This document shows positions 1 through 9,682 of a stretch of 53,286 nucleotides of DNA, piece after piece. Position numbers and translations under genes: made by a program. A model generated the notes under the pieces. That model was not told where the DNA came from. It ran no database searches and worked only from the letters and a program-made list of their open reading frames with translations. Numbering within the stretch: position 1 is the first letter of the stretch; every line of letters begins with the position of its first letter. Source of the stretch: Candidatus Pacearchaeota archaeon (lineage in GTDB: Archaea; Nanobdellota; Nanobdellia; Pacearchaeales; GW2011-AR1); assembly GCA_023136775.1 (NCBI GenBank), contig JAGLQO010000013.1:1-53286 (forward strand). The letters are read 5' to 3'.

Positions 1-102
1 GACGAGGTAGGCATATAATTCCTAAATCTGTGAGCAAAAATTGTCTTCCTGTTCCCTGTATTAAATCCATTAAATCACCAAAATCCGCGAGCCAATTTGT
101 CT

Positions 103-312
103 TCAATATTTTTTCTTCCCCTTTGCCTTTCTCTTACTCAAATTACTTTTATCCTTAATCAAATTTCCCATCTTATCTCTTCGTTCTTCACTACTAACCT
201 CATCAACACTACTAGATCTAAATTGCCCACCACGTTTGTAAACTCGATTCTTAGCCTTTCGTTTCAAGTCCCCTTTCGTCCGCCGCTTATCGCATCCACC
301 AAAATCCATCAT
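103..312 (-). CDS. small basic hypothetical protein
   Basis: 69 aa ORF whose start overlaps the stop of the upstream gene (309-312, ATGA-type coupling); Lys/Arg-rich. Confidence 0.4.
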   Translation of the reverse strand: MMDFGGCDKRRTKGDLKRKAKNRVYKRGGQFRSSSVDEVSSEERRDKMGNLIKDKSNLSKRKAKGKKKY

Positions 313-884
313 AACTTTACCACACTAAATTTATCACCAATCTTTTTTATCAAATATTTTCTTTCAAATTCATAATTAAATCCTAATGGAAAATTAACTC
401 TAGTACTATCCTTAACTCTCATAAAATAATTTTTAGAAATTTTATTCCTTACAAAAATAAATTCACCCTCAATAAACTCAGACTTAATCCTCGGATAAAT
501 TCCATTTTCAATTAAACTAATATCCTTAGATCTTTCCATAATCTCAACACCATCAATTGATAAATTACTAAATAAAAATTCTTTCATATAATCATCGCCA
601 AAAACTCCAGCAACAAAATTTCTACGAAAAGAATCATGAAACTCGTCACTTCCAAAATCTCCTACTGAAGATTCCAACGAATTAATAATCAAGACAACTT
701 CCTTTCCTTCAAAAATTTCCAAAGCATCTCTCTCATTCAAAATATTCATAGGAGAAACTACAGAATTGTGAATACTATGCTGATTAACATAAAAAAGTCC
801 AATAACTGCCCCCATCATAACTATCGCAATCGGAACCATCCATAAAGAAAATATCTGCCCTCTTTTATTTTTTATCATACTCAA
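309..884 (-). CDS. prepilin-like membrane protein
   Basis: N-terminal NKRGQ followed by a hydrophobic helix (class III signal peptide-like); in overlapping gene run. Confidence 0.75.
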   Translation of the reverse strand: MSMIKNKRGQIFSLWMVPIAIVMMGAVIGLFYVNQHSIHNSVVSPMNILNERDALEIFEGKEVVLIINSLESSVGDFGSDEFHDSFRRNFVAGVFGDDYMKEFLFSNLSIDGVEIMERSKDISLIENGIYPRIKSEFIEGEFIFVRNKISKNYFMRVKDSTRVNFPLGFNYEFERKYLIKKIGDKFSVVKL

Positions 885-1149
885 CCCCTAACAAAGCTTC
901 ATCCAAAGATAAATCCTCATCTACCCTAGACCTAGCATCAACCAATTTAATATAATTCTCCATATATCCCGCACCACTTTCTAGTCCCAACGAATCCTCT
1001 TTAAAAACAGATTCTCCCGTATCAAGTCCAATAACCGATCTAAGAAAAGATGCAGAGAATGTAAATATAAGTATTAAAATAGCAATAACGATTGTCGCTA
1101 CAAATGTCGCTGTAAAATTCCCAGTTGTAGCCTTCTTATTATTCATCAT
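865..1149 (-). CDS. small membrane protein, prepilin-like
   Basis: NNKKATTGNF + TM helix; overlaps both neighbours. Confidence 0.7.
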   Translation of the reverse strand: MMNNKKATTGNFTATFVATIVIAILILIFTFSASFLRSVIGLDTGESVFKEDSLGLESGAGYMENYIKLVDARSRVDEDLSLDEALLGVEYDKK

Positions 1150-1645
1150 GTTTTATAATAACCTCTACAAGCATATTCCTCTTTAAAATTTCTCCATCTT
1201 TCAAAACATTAACAGAAAATTCTCCATTAAAATAACCCGGTTCATATTTATCTATACTTTTCGTCTTAAGCTTACTCGTATAAATTTTCTTAACCCAAAG
1301 TAATTCCTCGTTTCCTGTAGCAATTTTATCTACGCTATTTTCACCATCAAAAATCTCTAATGAAACAAAAACCTTTTCATTTATTTGAGAATTAAATCCA
1401 CAAAAAGCAAATATATCCTCCCTATCTTCCTCACTTAAAGAATCAATATCGAAAACTCCATCAGATATAACACAATCCATGACAGTCCTAGCTATAAGCA
1501 TACTTTCACTATCTCTGGTATTAACAGTATAATCATAAAACATTCCAGAAACCCCAAGTATAACAAACGCAACAAACGTTACGAAAATAATTTGATACAT
1601 CATAAGCATGGTTTCTCCCATAGCCTCTCCTTTTTTCTTCATCAT
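1139..1645 (-). CDS. prepilin-like membrane protein
   Basis: MMKKKGEAMGE + TM helix; overlaps neighbours. Confidence 0.75.
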   Translation of the reverse strand: MMKKKGEAMGETMLMMYQIIFVTFVAFVILGVSGMFYDYTVNTRDSESMLIARTVMDCVISDGVFDIDSLSEEDREDIFAFCGFNSQINEKVFVSLEIFDGENSVDKIATGNEELLWVKKIYTSKLKTKSIDKYEPGYFNGEFSVNVLKDGEILKRNMLVEVIIKHDE

Positions 1646-2037
1646 GAAATAACCACCAAAAATTTACCTTTCTCGTCGATAACTTTTACATCATATCTAG
1701 AAAAATAAGAATGCCCCTCAAACGAACTAAGCCCATCTATAGAAATAAATATTTTTCCGCCCTCAATATTAACTTTATTAATAATACCATTAACATTTAT
1801 TTTGGAAATCTCAAAACTCATTCCAGGAACACCTGCCTCAATAGCCATGGCAATTTGAGACTCAATTATATCCTGACGAACCCCTCTTCCATCAATCTTT
1901 TTTGCGGTAACTCCAAGGAACATTGTAAAAACAAGCACAACTAAAATTATCTGAACGAGAATACTCTTATCAACATCTCCTCTTTTATTTTTCATTTTAT
2001 GCAGGAATAGACTCCCAATCGCTACAAACTCTAACAC
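1642..2037 (-). CDS. prepilin-like membrane protein
   Basis: MKNKRGDVDKS + TM helix; true start probably the internal Met of MKNKRG. Confidence 0.7.
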   Translation of the reverse strand: MLEFVAIGSLFLHKMKNKRGDVDKSILVQIILVVLVFTMFLGVTAKKIDGRGVRQDIIESQIAMAIEAGVPGMSFEISKINVNGIINKVNIEGGKIFISIDGLSSFEGHSYFSRYDVKVIDEKGKFLVVIS

Positions 2038-2902
2038 TATTTTGAGGAGTAATAAATTCAGCTAACAAGTTAAGCCCACCTGTATCTATCGGAGACAAAG
2101 ACGATATCCAAACTTCACCAAACATATCCAAATCATCTTCTTGTAGAAAAAACATATATGGATCTATAGATCTTTCATCACTTGCAAAACCTTCTTTTAT
2201 AGGCTCTGAATAAGCAAAAAACAAATCGCCTCGCTCTGGAAGAAAATATTTCGGGAATGAAAATGCAGTCTTATCTGTATAAACCTTACTCCAAGAAATA
2301 TCCAAAATTTTATCAACACTAAATCCAGTATCATTCCACCCCTTAATATAATTAAATGCTGTAGGTCCTCTACTTGGATTTAAATAATCCCAAATAGAAA
2401 CATCATAACCATCTAATTTATTATTCAATGCTCTCTTTAAATTAATTCTATTTTCCTCTTCAGAATAAAATTCTCTTACTTCGCTATCCATATGAATCCT
2501 AGAACAAACTATGCAGGGAGTCGCTTTGTCTTTGAGATAACCATTAATTCCTCCAACTCCCGGAAAAACCTTATACCCTCCTCGACCAACCATATACCAA
2601 CAACTACTAATTGTTTCCCCAATTATTTTTTCAGCTTTCTCTTTATTTTTATAATCAATTGTAATAACTTGTGTTTTACATTTTAAATCAAGACCCCCCT
2701 TAGTACTTATCATAACTCCCAAATCTTTTTCAGGAAGAGAATTTCTCATTATCAACGACTCTCTACAAATTTCCCAATCAATATCCTCCGCAGTAAAATA
2801 TGCATTAAACAACCAATAAAAAACTATTACCAAAACTATAAGACCAACTATCAACGACTTAATAATATCATAATCCATCCCTCTTTTATTATATAAACCC
2901 AT
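1997..2902 (-). CDS. prepilin-like membrane protein
   Basis: YNKRGMDYD + TM helix, 301 aa, large extracellular domain with several Cys. Confidence 0.75.
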   Translation of the reverse strand: MGLYNKRGMDYDIIKSLIVGLIVLVIVFYWLFNAYFTAEDIDWEICRESLIMRNSLPEKDLGVMISTKGGLDLKCKTQVITIDYKNKEKAEKIIGETISSCWYMVGRGGYKVFPGVGGINGYLKDKATPCIVCSRIHMDSEVREFYSEEENRINLKRALNNKLDGYDVSIWDYLNPSRGPTAFNYIKGWNDTGFSVDKILDISWSKVYTDKTAFSFPKYFLPERGDLFFAYSEPIKEGFASDERSIDPYMFFLQEDDLDMFGEVWISSLSPIDTGGLNLLAEFITPQNSVRVCSDWESIPA

Positions 2903-3060
2903 ATTAATTCATACCAAATTAACTTAATAAAACTAACTCTAAAAATAATTATTTTCTAATGGCGATTTATAGAAGCTCTTTCGAGCTTCAATTATTTAAT
3001 GAAGTTCGTTTCACTCACGACGCCATAACTCAATCGCTTCGCTCCTATGCTACAAAAAAT

Positions 3061-3171
3061 TTAACCTAACTTAAGAAAAATATTCCTAAATGCAAATGCC
3101 GCCGCCGCTAAAAGACCCAATATCATTATCCATTTCAAAACCTCATCTGTACCAGCAGCTACTTTATTCAT
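3061..3171 (-). CDS. 36-aa single-TM micropeptide (not in ORF track)
   Basis: MNKVAAGTDEVLKWIMILGLLAAAAFAFRNIFLKLG read from the minus strand; overlaps the stop of 3164-3676. Confidence 0.55.
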   Translation of the reverse strand: MNKVAAGTDEVLKWIMILGLLAAAAFAFRNIFLKLG

Positions 3172-3676
3172 CCTTAACGACCTTACTAATTTTATATTCT
3201 TCTTCTTCTCTTATTATATGAATTTTATCTCCAGTTGAAATCGCCCACTGCCCATAATCACCATCATAATTAACAGGTCTATCAAACGATGCACAATTTT
3301 CTTTCTTACAAGCATCCTCCTCACCATCCCAGAAACATACACAAATAGAATTTTTATTATTCATAGAAACAAACCTTCTATCTCCAATATTAAAAGTATA
3401 CTTATCGCCAAAATAGATTAAAAAAACATCTCTCTCGCCTTTATCGTCCATACGTTGCCACATAATAAATTCGCCAATATTTCCCTCGTTCGCCTTAGCG
3501 ACTTCTTTCTCAAATGTTTTAAAATAAGCATCACTAGATTCCTCTACATTCCCAGACCCAAGAGATGAAAAGATCGCTCCCTTAAACACCATTATTAAAA
3601 TAATAAACACCGCAACTCCAATAATGAGTCCTATCATTTCATTAGTCTCAAGACTTCCTTTTTTTACTCTCCACAT
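3164..3676 (-). CDS. prepilin-like membrane protein
   Basis: VKKGSLETNEMIG + TM; overlaps neighbour at 3664-3676. Confidence 0.75.
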   Translation of the reverse strand: MWRVKKGSLETNEMIGLIIGVAVFIILIMVFKGAIFSSLGSGNVEESSDAYFKTFEKEVAKANEGNIGEFIMWQRMDDKGERDVFLIYFGDKYTFNIGDRRFVSMNNKNSICVCFWDGEEDACKKENCASFDRPVNYDGDYGQWAISTGDKIHIIREEEEYKISKVVKDE

Positions 3677-5259
3677 TTTTCCACCAAGTATTCATTTATC
3701 TCATTTATCTTCAAAAAATCTTCCCAATCTCCATCTTCCAAGCTAACCCAATCACCAACAATAGACCTTATACTCTTTTTCTCAACTTCTGGAGTATTAT
3801 AATTTCCATAATACGACGGACTACTCGTAGCCGTAGTGCCCCCATATCCAAACTCATCAATAACTTCTGTTTCTTTTTTAGGACTTTCAAAACTTAAAAC
3901 AAATTTACCATCTTCAAAAAATACTCCAAATCTCTCATTTTTATTAGTTTTATTAGTTTCAAAATAAATCACAACTCTTGATCTATCAACATCTTCAAAA
4001 CTATCAACTTCAACATCAAACATCTCCCCTCTTAATTCTACTTGGATATCTTCAGAGTAATCTAAAAAATCCTCAAGCAACTCACTTTGATTTTTCACAT
4101 TATCAGAAAATCCCTTCTCCATTCCCTTAAACCATTTTTCAAATCTGTCTTTAGCCACCTCCTCATTTCTAGAAATTATTCTATGATTACTTACAGGAGT
4201 ATATTCTGCTATTTTTGTATCATTATACCAAAACATCTCAGCACCTTTATTATGTGCTTCGAAAATCTCCTCTAAAACTTTATCCTCAGTAATTTCATTA
4301 AATAATCCAATAAAATTATTTTTCCTCCATTCGCCTTTCCATTCGCCATTTATCTCATAATTTGCATAAGTATAGATTGTATTGATAAACCTGTCTTCAA
4401 TCTCTATGTAAAACATAGCTTTATCCTGATTTATTGCAACATTAATATCACTTCTTCGAGAACCCAACCATCCAATAAATTGATCTTCAGAATATCTCTC
4501 CTCCCTATACTTCTCATTAAAATCTGAAATTGGAATATTAGATTTTCCATCTCCTACATAATTCCAATAGACACTATATCCAAGAACATAAGATTCAAGA
4601 ACATAATCAAGAACATCCTCTTGACTCACTTCATAAGAAACATCATCATATTCAGAAGAATAAGTCCTTAACCAACTCTCACCATCCCAATCATAAACTG
4701 TTGTCCCTTTGTCAACCCCAACTGTAATTCTAAAATAAGCCGAAGAATCAAATTCTAATGGTTTAAAAAATTCCTCTTTAGATTTTTTACTCAAACTCTT
4801 ATCATAAAAATCATTAACAATTTCCATCAATCTATCATATGCATCCTTATGTAATTCTGATATATCAACAGCATTCCCAAAAGCATCCATATTAACAAAC
4901 TTCTCACTTCCAACTTTCAAAGCCGAATGTCCACCAGAAGTAAACATAAATTCCTCATACCCTAAAAGTTCATCAGGCTCATGAAGAATAAATACACATT
5001 TATCTCGACAAGCTTTACTCTCACCAATAACTCCATCGATTTCTCCAATAACTGGCCTAATATAACAACCAACATCTGTTGTAGCATTTCCCCCACCGAA
5101 ACGACCAATGAGCAAAGCAACCCTATCTATTCCCCCTTCAAGATCCTCATATAAAGGACGAAGCCACCCAGAAGTATGTCCCCAAATCAATAAAACAACA
5201 AGTAATACTGTAGTCAACAAATAAACAAGTTTATTTATAGTCATCTCCATTTTATCCAA
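3664..5259 (-). CDS. large membrane-anchored protein of the pilin-like cluster
   Basis: 531 aa with one N-terminal TM; embedded in overlapping gene run. Confidence 0.75.
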   Translation of the reverse strand: MDKMEMTINKLVYLLTTVLLVVLLIWGHTSGWLRPLYEDLEGGIDRVALLIGRFGGGNATTDVGCYIRPVIGEIDGVIGESKACRDKCVFILHEPDELLGYEEFMFTSGGHSALKVGSEKFVNMDAFGNAVDISELHKDAYDRLMEIVNDFYDKSLSKKSKEEFFKPLEFDSSAYFRITVGVDKGTTVYDWDGESWLRTYSSEYDDVSYEVSQEDVLDYVLESYVLGYSVYWNYVGDGKSNIPISDFNEKYREERYSEDQFIGWLGSRRSDINVAINQDKAMFYIEIEDRFINTIYTYANYEINGEWKGEWRKNNFIGLFNEITEDKVLEEIFEAHNKGAEMFWYNDTKIAEYTPVSNHRIISRNEEVAKDRFEKWFKGMEKGFSDNVKNQSELLEDFLDYSEDIQVELRGEMFDVEVDSFEDVDRSRVVIYFETNKTNKNERFGVFFEDGKFVLSFESPKKETEVIDEFGYGGTTATSSPSYYGNYNTPEVEKKSIRSIVGDWVSLEDGDWEDFLKINEINEYLVEKCGE

Positions 5260-5389
5260 GCCTCATTCCACGACGCATAGAATCCAAAAGTTCTCCACCA
5301 CGTCCCTTAAATAAATAAATAACGGATCCAATTACTACTACTAAAACTACAATAAAAACAATTATCTTTCCTATCTCCTCAATTTCCAT
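5252..5389 (-). CDS. 45-aa single-TM micropeptide (not in ORF track)
   Basis: MEIEEIGKIIVFIVVLVVVIGSVIYLFKGRGGELLDSMRRGMRLG; overlaps the start of 3664-5259. Confidence 0.55.
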   Translation of the reverse strand: MEIEEIGKIIVFIVVLVVVIGSVIYLFKGRGGELLDSMRRGMRLG

Positions 5390-5472
5390 TTTATACAATC
5401 GCAAAAAGAAAATACATATCCCCCTTCACAAATAATAGACACTAAATCAATTAATAAATATTCCGAAAATCT

Positions 5473-5799
5473 CTAACAGATATCACAAGAAACAGAAAGA
5501 TTCCCTTCTTCATATAACTCCTTACATGAGCCTTCCGCATTTGGCTTCCCAGAATCCTTTCCGAACTTAAGAATTCTATTTTTCTCACAATAATCATAAA
5601 CATTGTTAGAAGCACAAGCAACCTCGCAACCTCTTGCGATATTGTCAACATTAGAATCTCCACTAGCTAACGGATCGAGAACTCCTCTAAACGCATTCCA
5701 CTGAGTACTAAAACCATAAATCAAAAAAACCAAAAGAGCAACACCAAGTGTAATCGCAATAATTGTCCCAATAGTCATCTCAGCACCCTTCTTATTCAT
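5473..5799 (-). CDS. prepilin-like protein
   Basis: MNKKGAEMTIGTIIAITLGVALLVFLIYGFS, class III signal-like; six Cys in the C-terminal part. Confidence 0.75.
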   Translation of the reverse strand: MNKKGAEMTIGTIIAITLGVALLVFLIYGFSTQWNAFRGVLDPLASGDSNVDNIARGCEVACASNNVYDYCEKNRILKFGKDSGKPNAEGSCKELYEEGNLSVSCDIC

Positions 5800-5851
5800 A
5801 TCATATTTAAAGCCTTTTTATTTATAAAACTTGTTATCAACATCTTTGACT

Positions 5852-6420
5852 TTGTAAAAAATCGTTGACAAATTTTTCGTAAGAAAAATTTAGATTCTAA
5901 ACCACTTACCGACTTCGTCGCAGATGGTTTAATATAATTCCTTTAGAGAAACTAACGTTTCTCATATTTATTCGCTCACTCGGACATAGCCCTTTCCACT
6001 CCACTCCAATTCGTCTCATCGACTTGTCCATTCAATCACGAATTAACATTCACTCCAATAACAAACCTCCATGAGAAATCACCGGCGTTTTTTCCAAAGG
6101 AAAAATCGCTATGAGGGCCTGCCCCAACCAAATTAAATATAGTTACGTGAGGATATTTTTTATGGAAGAGTACTCCCAATTAAAAATAACAAAAGCTACC
6201 AAGCATGTTGGAGCGGAAATTATTTCCGCGATTGAACAGCCAAGTTGGCAGTCTGTGTATTTTTAGGACGGATGTCCGTTAAAAAAATGCCAGCTGCAAA
6301 ATATGAGAATCGAAGATTCTCCAAATGAATTAAATCAAACCATCTGCGACGCTAGTCGGTAAGGGGTTTGGAATCCAAAATCCTGTGTGGATTTTCCCTG
6401 ACGATTTTTTTCACCAGAAA
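5852..6420. repeat. pair of ~125 bp inverted, hairpin-bearing repeats around a ~300 bp core (family C)
   Basis: reverse complement of 6290-6420 aligns to 5852-5985 across AAACC.CTTACCGACT..CGTCGCAGATGGTTT. Confidence 0.8.
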
Positions 6421-6426
6421 AAAATG

Positions 6427-8616
6427 TCAATTAGCCATTCCCGCCAACGCCACTGAACCAATTAAAGACAATCCAATTATTGAAGCAGTCGCAACAATAA
6501 CATAAAGAGTAATTGACTTCTTTAAATTCTTCCCAGTCTCTGCCGTAGTCTGCAAAGGATCTCGCCCAGCCTTAATCGTAACAAGAGTCGAAGTCAAAAT
6601 AAAAGTAATCTCAACCAAATAAATTCCAATAATAATCTGCAACCAATACGGAGGAATCATCACAGCAACATCAAACATCTGAAGAAGACTTCCAACATTT
6701 CCCATCCCGCCAAGTCCACCCTCGCCACCACCTGCAAACATCGCCCCAAGATTACTAAGAATCCCTGTAATCATAGCCGCAAGTCCGATAATAATACCAG
6801 ATAAAAGTGGCGCCAAAAATGTCATATTAGATTTCATATCCGAAATAATTTCAGCCAACAAATCATTCAACCTGTCATTAATCTTCTTAATATTTTTCAC
6901 ATAATCACTTATCGCAATCAAAGACCGAGCAGCAACCTGCAAACCCTTCTTAACCGACTCAACCAAAATTCTCATAGAAGTAGAAACAATCTGCGACGGA
7001 TAAAAAATAACTGCCCCCCGTCTCGGATCAAAAAGTGCCCTCTCTAAACTCATGCCCAACTGCTGAATATTTTCATTAACAACCCTAAAAAATCCCTCAG
7101 TAGAAGTTCCCCTAGTTGATTCTAACGTTTTAGCAAATGCAATCTCCGCAGGAAGTCCGTCCCCAACCCTATTCCCCAATTGAAATAACGACGAAGTAAA
7201 TTCTTTCTCAACTTCCTTATACTGATCTCGCGTAGCTATAATATCTTTTGTCCTTTCCCTTGACGCATATATGACAACCATCGCAATAGAAATTGGAATA
7301 AAAAGACTCAAAAGCAAAGCACCCGCCCCAAACGGACCAACAACCTTTCCAGCTTCCGTAGTTATAATTCCGAATACTCCTCCACTCCCCATAAAGCCCA
7401 TCCCTATACTCGCCCAAGTATAATCTCGCGTAGTTCCAAGCAATGTCGGAATAGGAGTATATCTCCAAAGAAGAGGAATAATTCCAAGAATAAACAAAGG
7501 CAACGCCATTAATGCTCCCTTCTTATAAGCTGCATTACTTTTATACCGAGGATACAAAGGATTCTTTTCCAGTAAATCACTCTCTCCATATCCACCAGGT
7601 CTACCTGCCATAGCCTTATCGGTCAAATACATAACCATAAACGGAACCAGAATATTATACACCAAAAGAACCTGATACCATTTTATAGCCCCACCCATCA
7701 TCGTCGACGCCAAAGGCATAATCGCCATAGATAACGTCGGAAGAATAACTCCCAACATATAAACATTAGTAAGTGGCGCCTTCACATCATGAGTATACTT
7801 AAGCATCTTATCATAAACACCATCTAAAATAACCTCTAAAGATTTCTCCAAAATTGTAACCCTCCTAGCCTCACTTGGCTCATATAAACTTGATTCAATC
7901 AAATGAAACGCCTCAACAAATTCTAAACTATAATCTTTCCAACCAAGCAAATAATTATCAAGACTTTCTTTTATCGTAGAATATTTTCCAACCTCAACAT
8001 CCCAAAAAATCTTTCTAAAATCAGAAGACAAAGGTGGCTGCAAATGTTGACTAGCAAACGAAATCGCCTTTTCAAAATTACTAGTATGCTTCATATAAAT
8101 CACAACATACAAAATAGCAGGAACCATCTGCGAACTAGCCTTAAGTCTCCACCTCATCGCTAAATTTTCCGGCATCTTATTTGCATAAAAAAACAAAAAA
8201 ATTCCAAGCATAAAAATCAAAAATAAAAACATCAAAGAAAAAGCTCCAGTCAAAAGCCAAACAGCAGCCGTGAATAAAACTCCGCCAAAAAGAGTAATCA
8301 ACATAAGCATTGTAGAAAAAACCATGACTTCTGACGGAGTAACATTCAAATGAGCAACTTCAATCGCCCTAGAAATTCTCTTCTCATCTTTTTCACCAAC
8401 CTTCATGGTGAACGAATTTCCAAAAGTCTTACACCACCTCTCATAACGACTAAACTCAGGGAGCATAGAATCCTTAAATTTTTCATAACTCTGAGAAAAA
8501 TCCTGACCATTCGCAACTGCACTATTATAATTACCCATCTGAGACTCAATCTTAGCCCCATACTTTTTCAAAACTTCGTCAGTCGTCGGTTTACGCTGAT
8601 TATTATTACGCCCCAT
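6427..8616 (-). CDS. TadC/FlaJ-like type IV pilus assembly membrane protein (two T2SSF-like halves)
   Basis: 729 aa, two repeated helical/TM blocks typical of T2SSF; near a TadA-like ATPase. Confidence 0.85.
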   Translation of the reverse strand: MGRNNNQRKPTTDEVLKKYGAKIESQMGNYNSAVANGQDFSQSYEKFKDSMLPEFSRYERWCKTFGNSFTMKVGEKDEKRISRAIEVAHLNVTPSEVMVFSTMLMLITLFGGVLFTAAVWLLTGAFSLMFLFLIFMLGIFLFFYANKMPENLAMRWRLKASSQMVPAILYVVIYMKHTSNFEKAISFASQHLQPPLSSDFRKIFWDVEVGKYSTIKESLDNYLLGWKDYSLEFVEAFHLIESSLYEPSEARRVTILEKSLEVILDGVYDKMLKYTHDVKAPLTNVYMLGVILPTLSMAIMPLASTMMGGAIKWYQVLLVYNILVPFMVMYLTDKAMAGRPGGYGESDLLEKNPLYPRYKSNAAYKKGALMALPLFILGIIPLLWRYTPIPTLLGTTRDYTWASIGMGFMGSGGVFGIITTEAGKVVGPFGAGALLLSLFIPISIAMVVIYASRERTKDIIATRDQYKEVEKEFTSSLFQLGNRVGDGLPAEIAFAKTLESTRGTSTEGFFRVVNENIQQLGMSLERALFDPRRGAVIFYPSQIVSTSMRILVESVKKGLQVAARSLIAISDYVKNIKKINDRLNDLLAEIISDMKSNMTFLAPLLSGIIIGLAAMITGILSNLGAMFAGGGEGGLGGMGNVGSLLQMFDVAVMIPPYWLQIIIGIYLVEITFILTSTLVTIKAGRDPLQTTAETGKNLKKSITLYVIVATASIIGLSLIGSVALAGMAN

Positions 8617-8724
8617 ACTTCACACCTCTAAAATTAAACTTACTCATATAATCACCTAATTAAAACAGGAAAATTAATTATATAAAACTTACTTGAATGC
8701 TAGAGTCAACTTTCTAACTTCATA

Positions 8725-9681
8725 TTAAAATCTTTCTTTTAATTCTTTTATTTTAGAATCAACTTCTTTAGCATTATTCTCATTAAATGAAGCATATTTT
8801 TCATAGTCAATTAAAGCTTTTTTATTTATTTTTAATTTTTCATAATTAGGCAAAAAACTATTTTTCTTCACAATTTTTTCATATGCAAAAGCACGGGCAA
8901 AATATACCCCATCTAAATTTGGGCCTATTTTTATAGCTTTACTGAAATCTAAAATAGATTCTTCATTCATTCCCAATTGAAGTAAAAGAAATCCTCTATT
9001 TTTATACGCTGATATATTTTCAGGATCTAAAATTAATGATTTATCAAGTATCTCACAAGCTTCTATATATTTTTCACTAGCATTTTCATCATCATTTTCA
9101 AGTTTAAATTTATATGCCTGATTCTGAAGACAAATTCCTATATTGCATGCAACAATAGAGGCCAAATCGTTATTCTTTAATCTTTCTCTCTTTGATATAA
9201 ACCCATATCCATTTGGATCTGTGGTTTCTATTGATACATATTTCCCATTTATTTTTGCTTCAAGAGATATGTGTTCTTTAAAATGAATAGCTCTCGTTCG
9301 GATTCCTTTAGATTCTAATAAATAATTAATAACCTGTGGTAGTCCCACGCAATCTCCAATTTTATTCGCTTCACGAAGAATTCTTTCGCAACAATCATAA
9401 AAAGATTTTTGAGAAAAATCGTCTTCAAATCTTGGTTCCATATAAGTACTTATGAACGGAATTTCTAAACTCGAATGAACAAACTCTATTGCTTTTCTCG
9501 CGATATATTCTTCATTCATTACAATAGGCATAGGATTTTTATTTTCGTCATTAACTAAATATCCTTCAAATTTCTCACGAACCAAATGAGGAATTTTTAA
9601 ATTCTCCCCTTCGTTAACTGGATCAATATAAATTAATTTTCGAGCAAGTTCATCGGCTTTATCATGATCATTATTTTTCAT
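8725..9681 (-). CDS. transglutaminase-like (SirB1-type) + TPR protein
   Basis: GDCVG ... EHISLEA ... ETTDPNGYG (Cys/His/Asp candidates) then TPR-like helices. Confidence 0.75.
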   Translation of the reverse strand: MKNNDHDKADELARKLIYIDPVNEGENLKIPHLVREKFEGYLVNDENKNPMPIVMNEEYIARKAIEFVHSSLEIPFISTYMEPRFEDDFSQKSFYDCCERILREANKIGDCVGLPQVINYLLESKGIRTRAIHFKEHISLEAKINGKYVSIETTDPNGYGFISKRERLKNNDLASIVACNIGICLQNQAYKFKLENDDENASEKYIEACEILDKSLILDPENISAYKNRGFLLLQLGMNEESILDFSKAIKIGPNLDGVYFARAFAYEKIVKKNSFLPNYEKLKINKKALIDYEKYASFNENNAKEVDSKIKELKERF

Positions 9682-9682
9682 C

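Noticed and set aside
5451-5663. Minus-strand 70-aa ORF
   Set aside because: Alternative frame inside the 5473-5799 prepilin-like gene.
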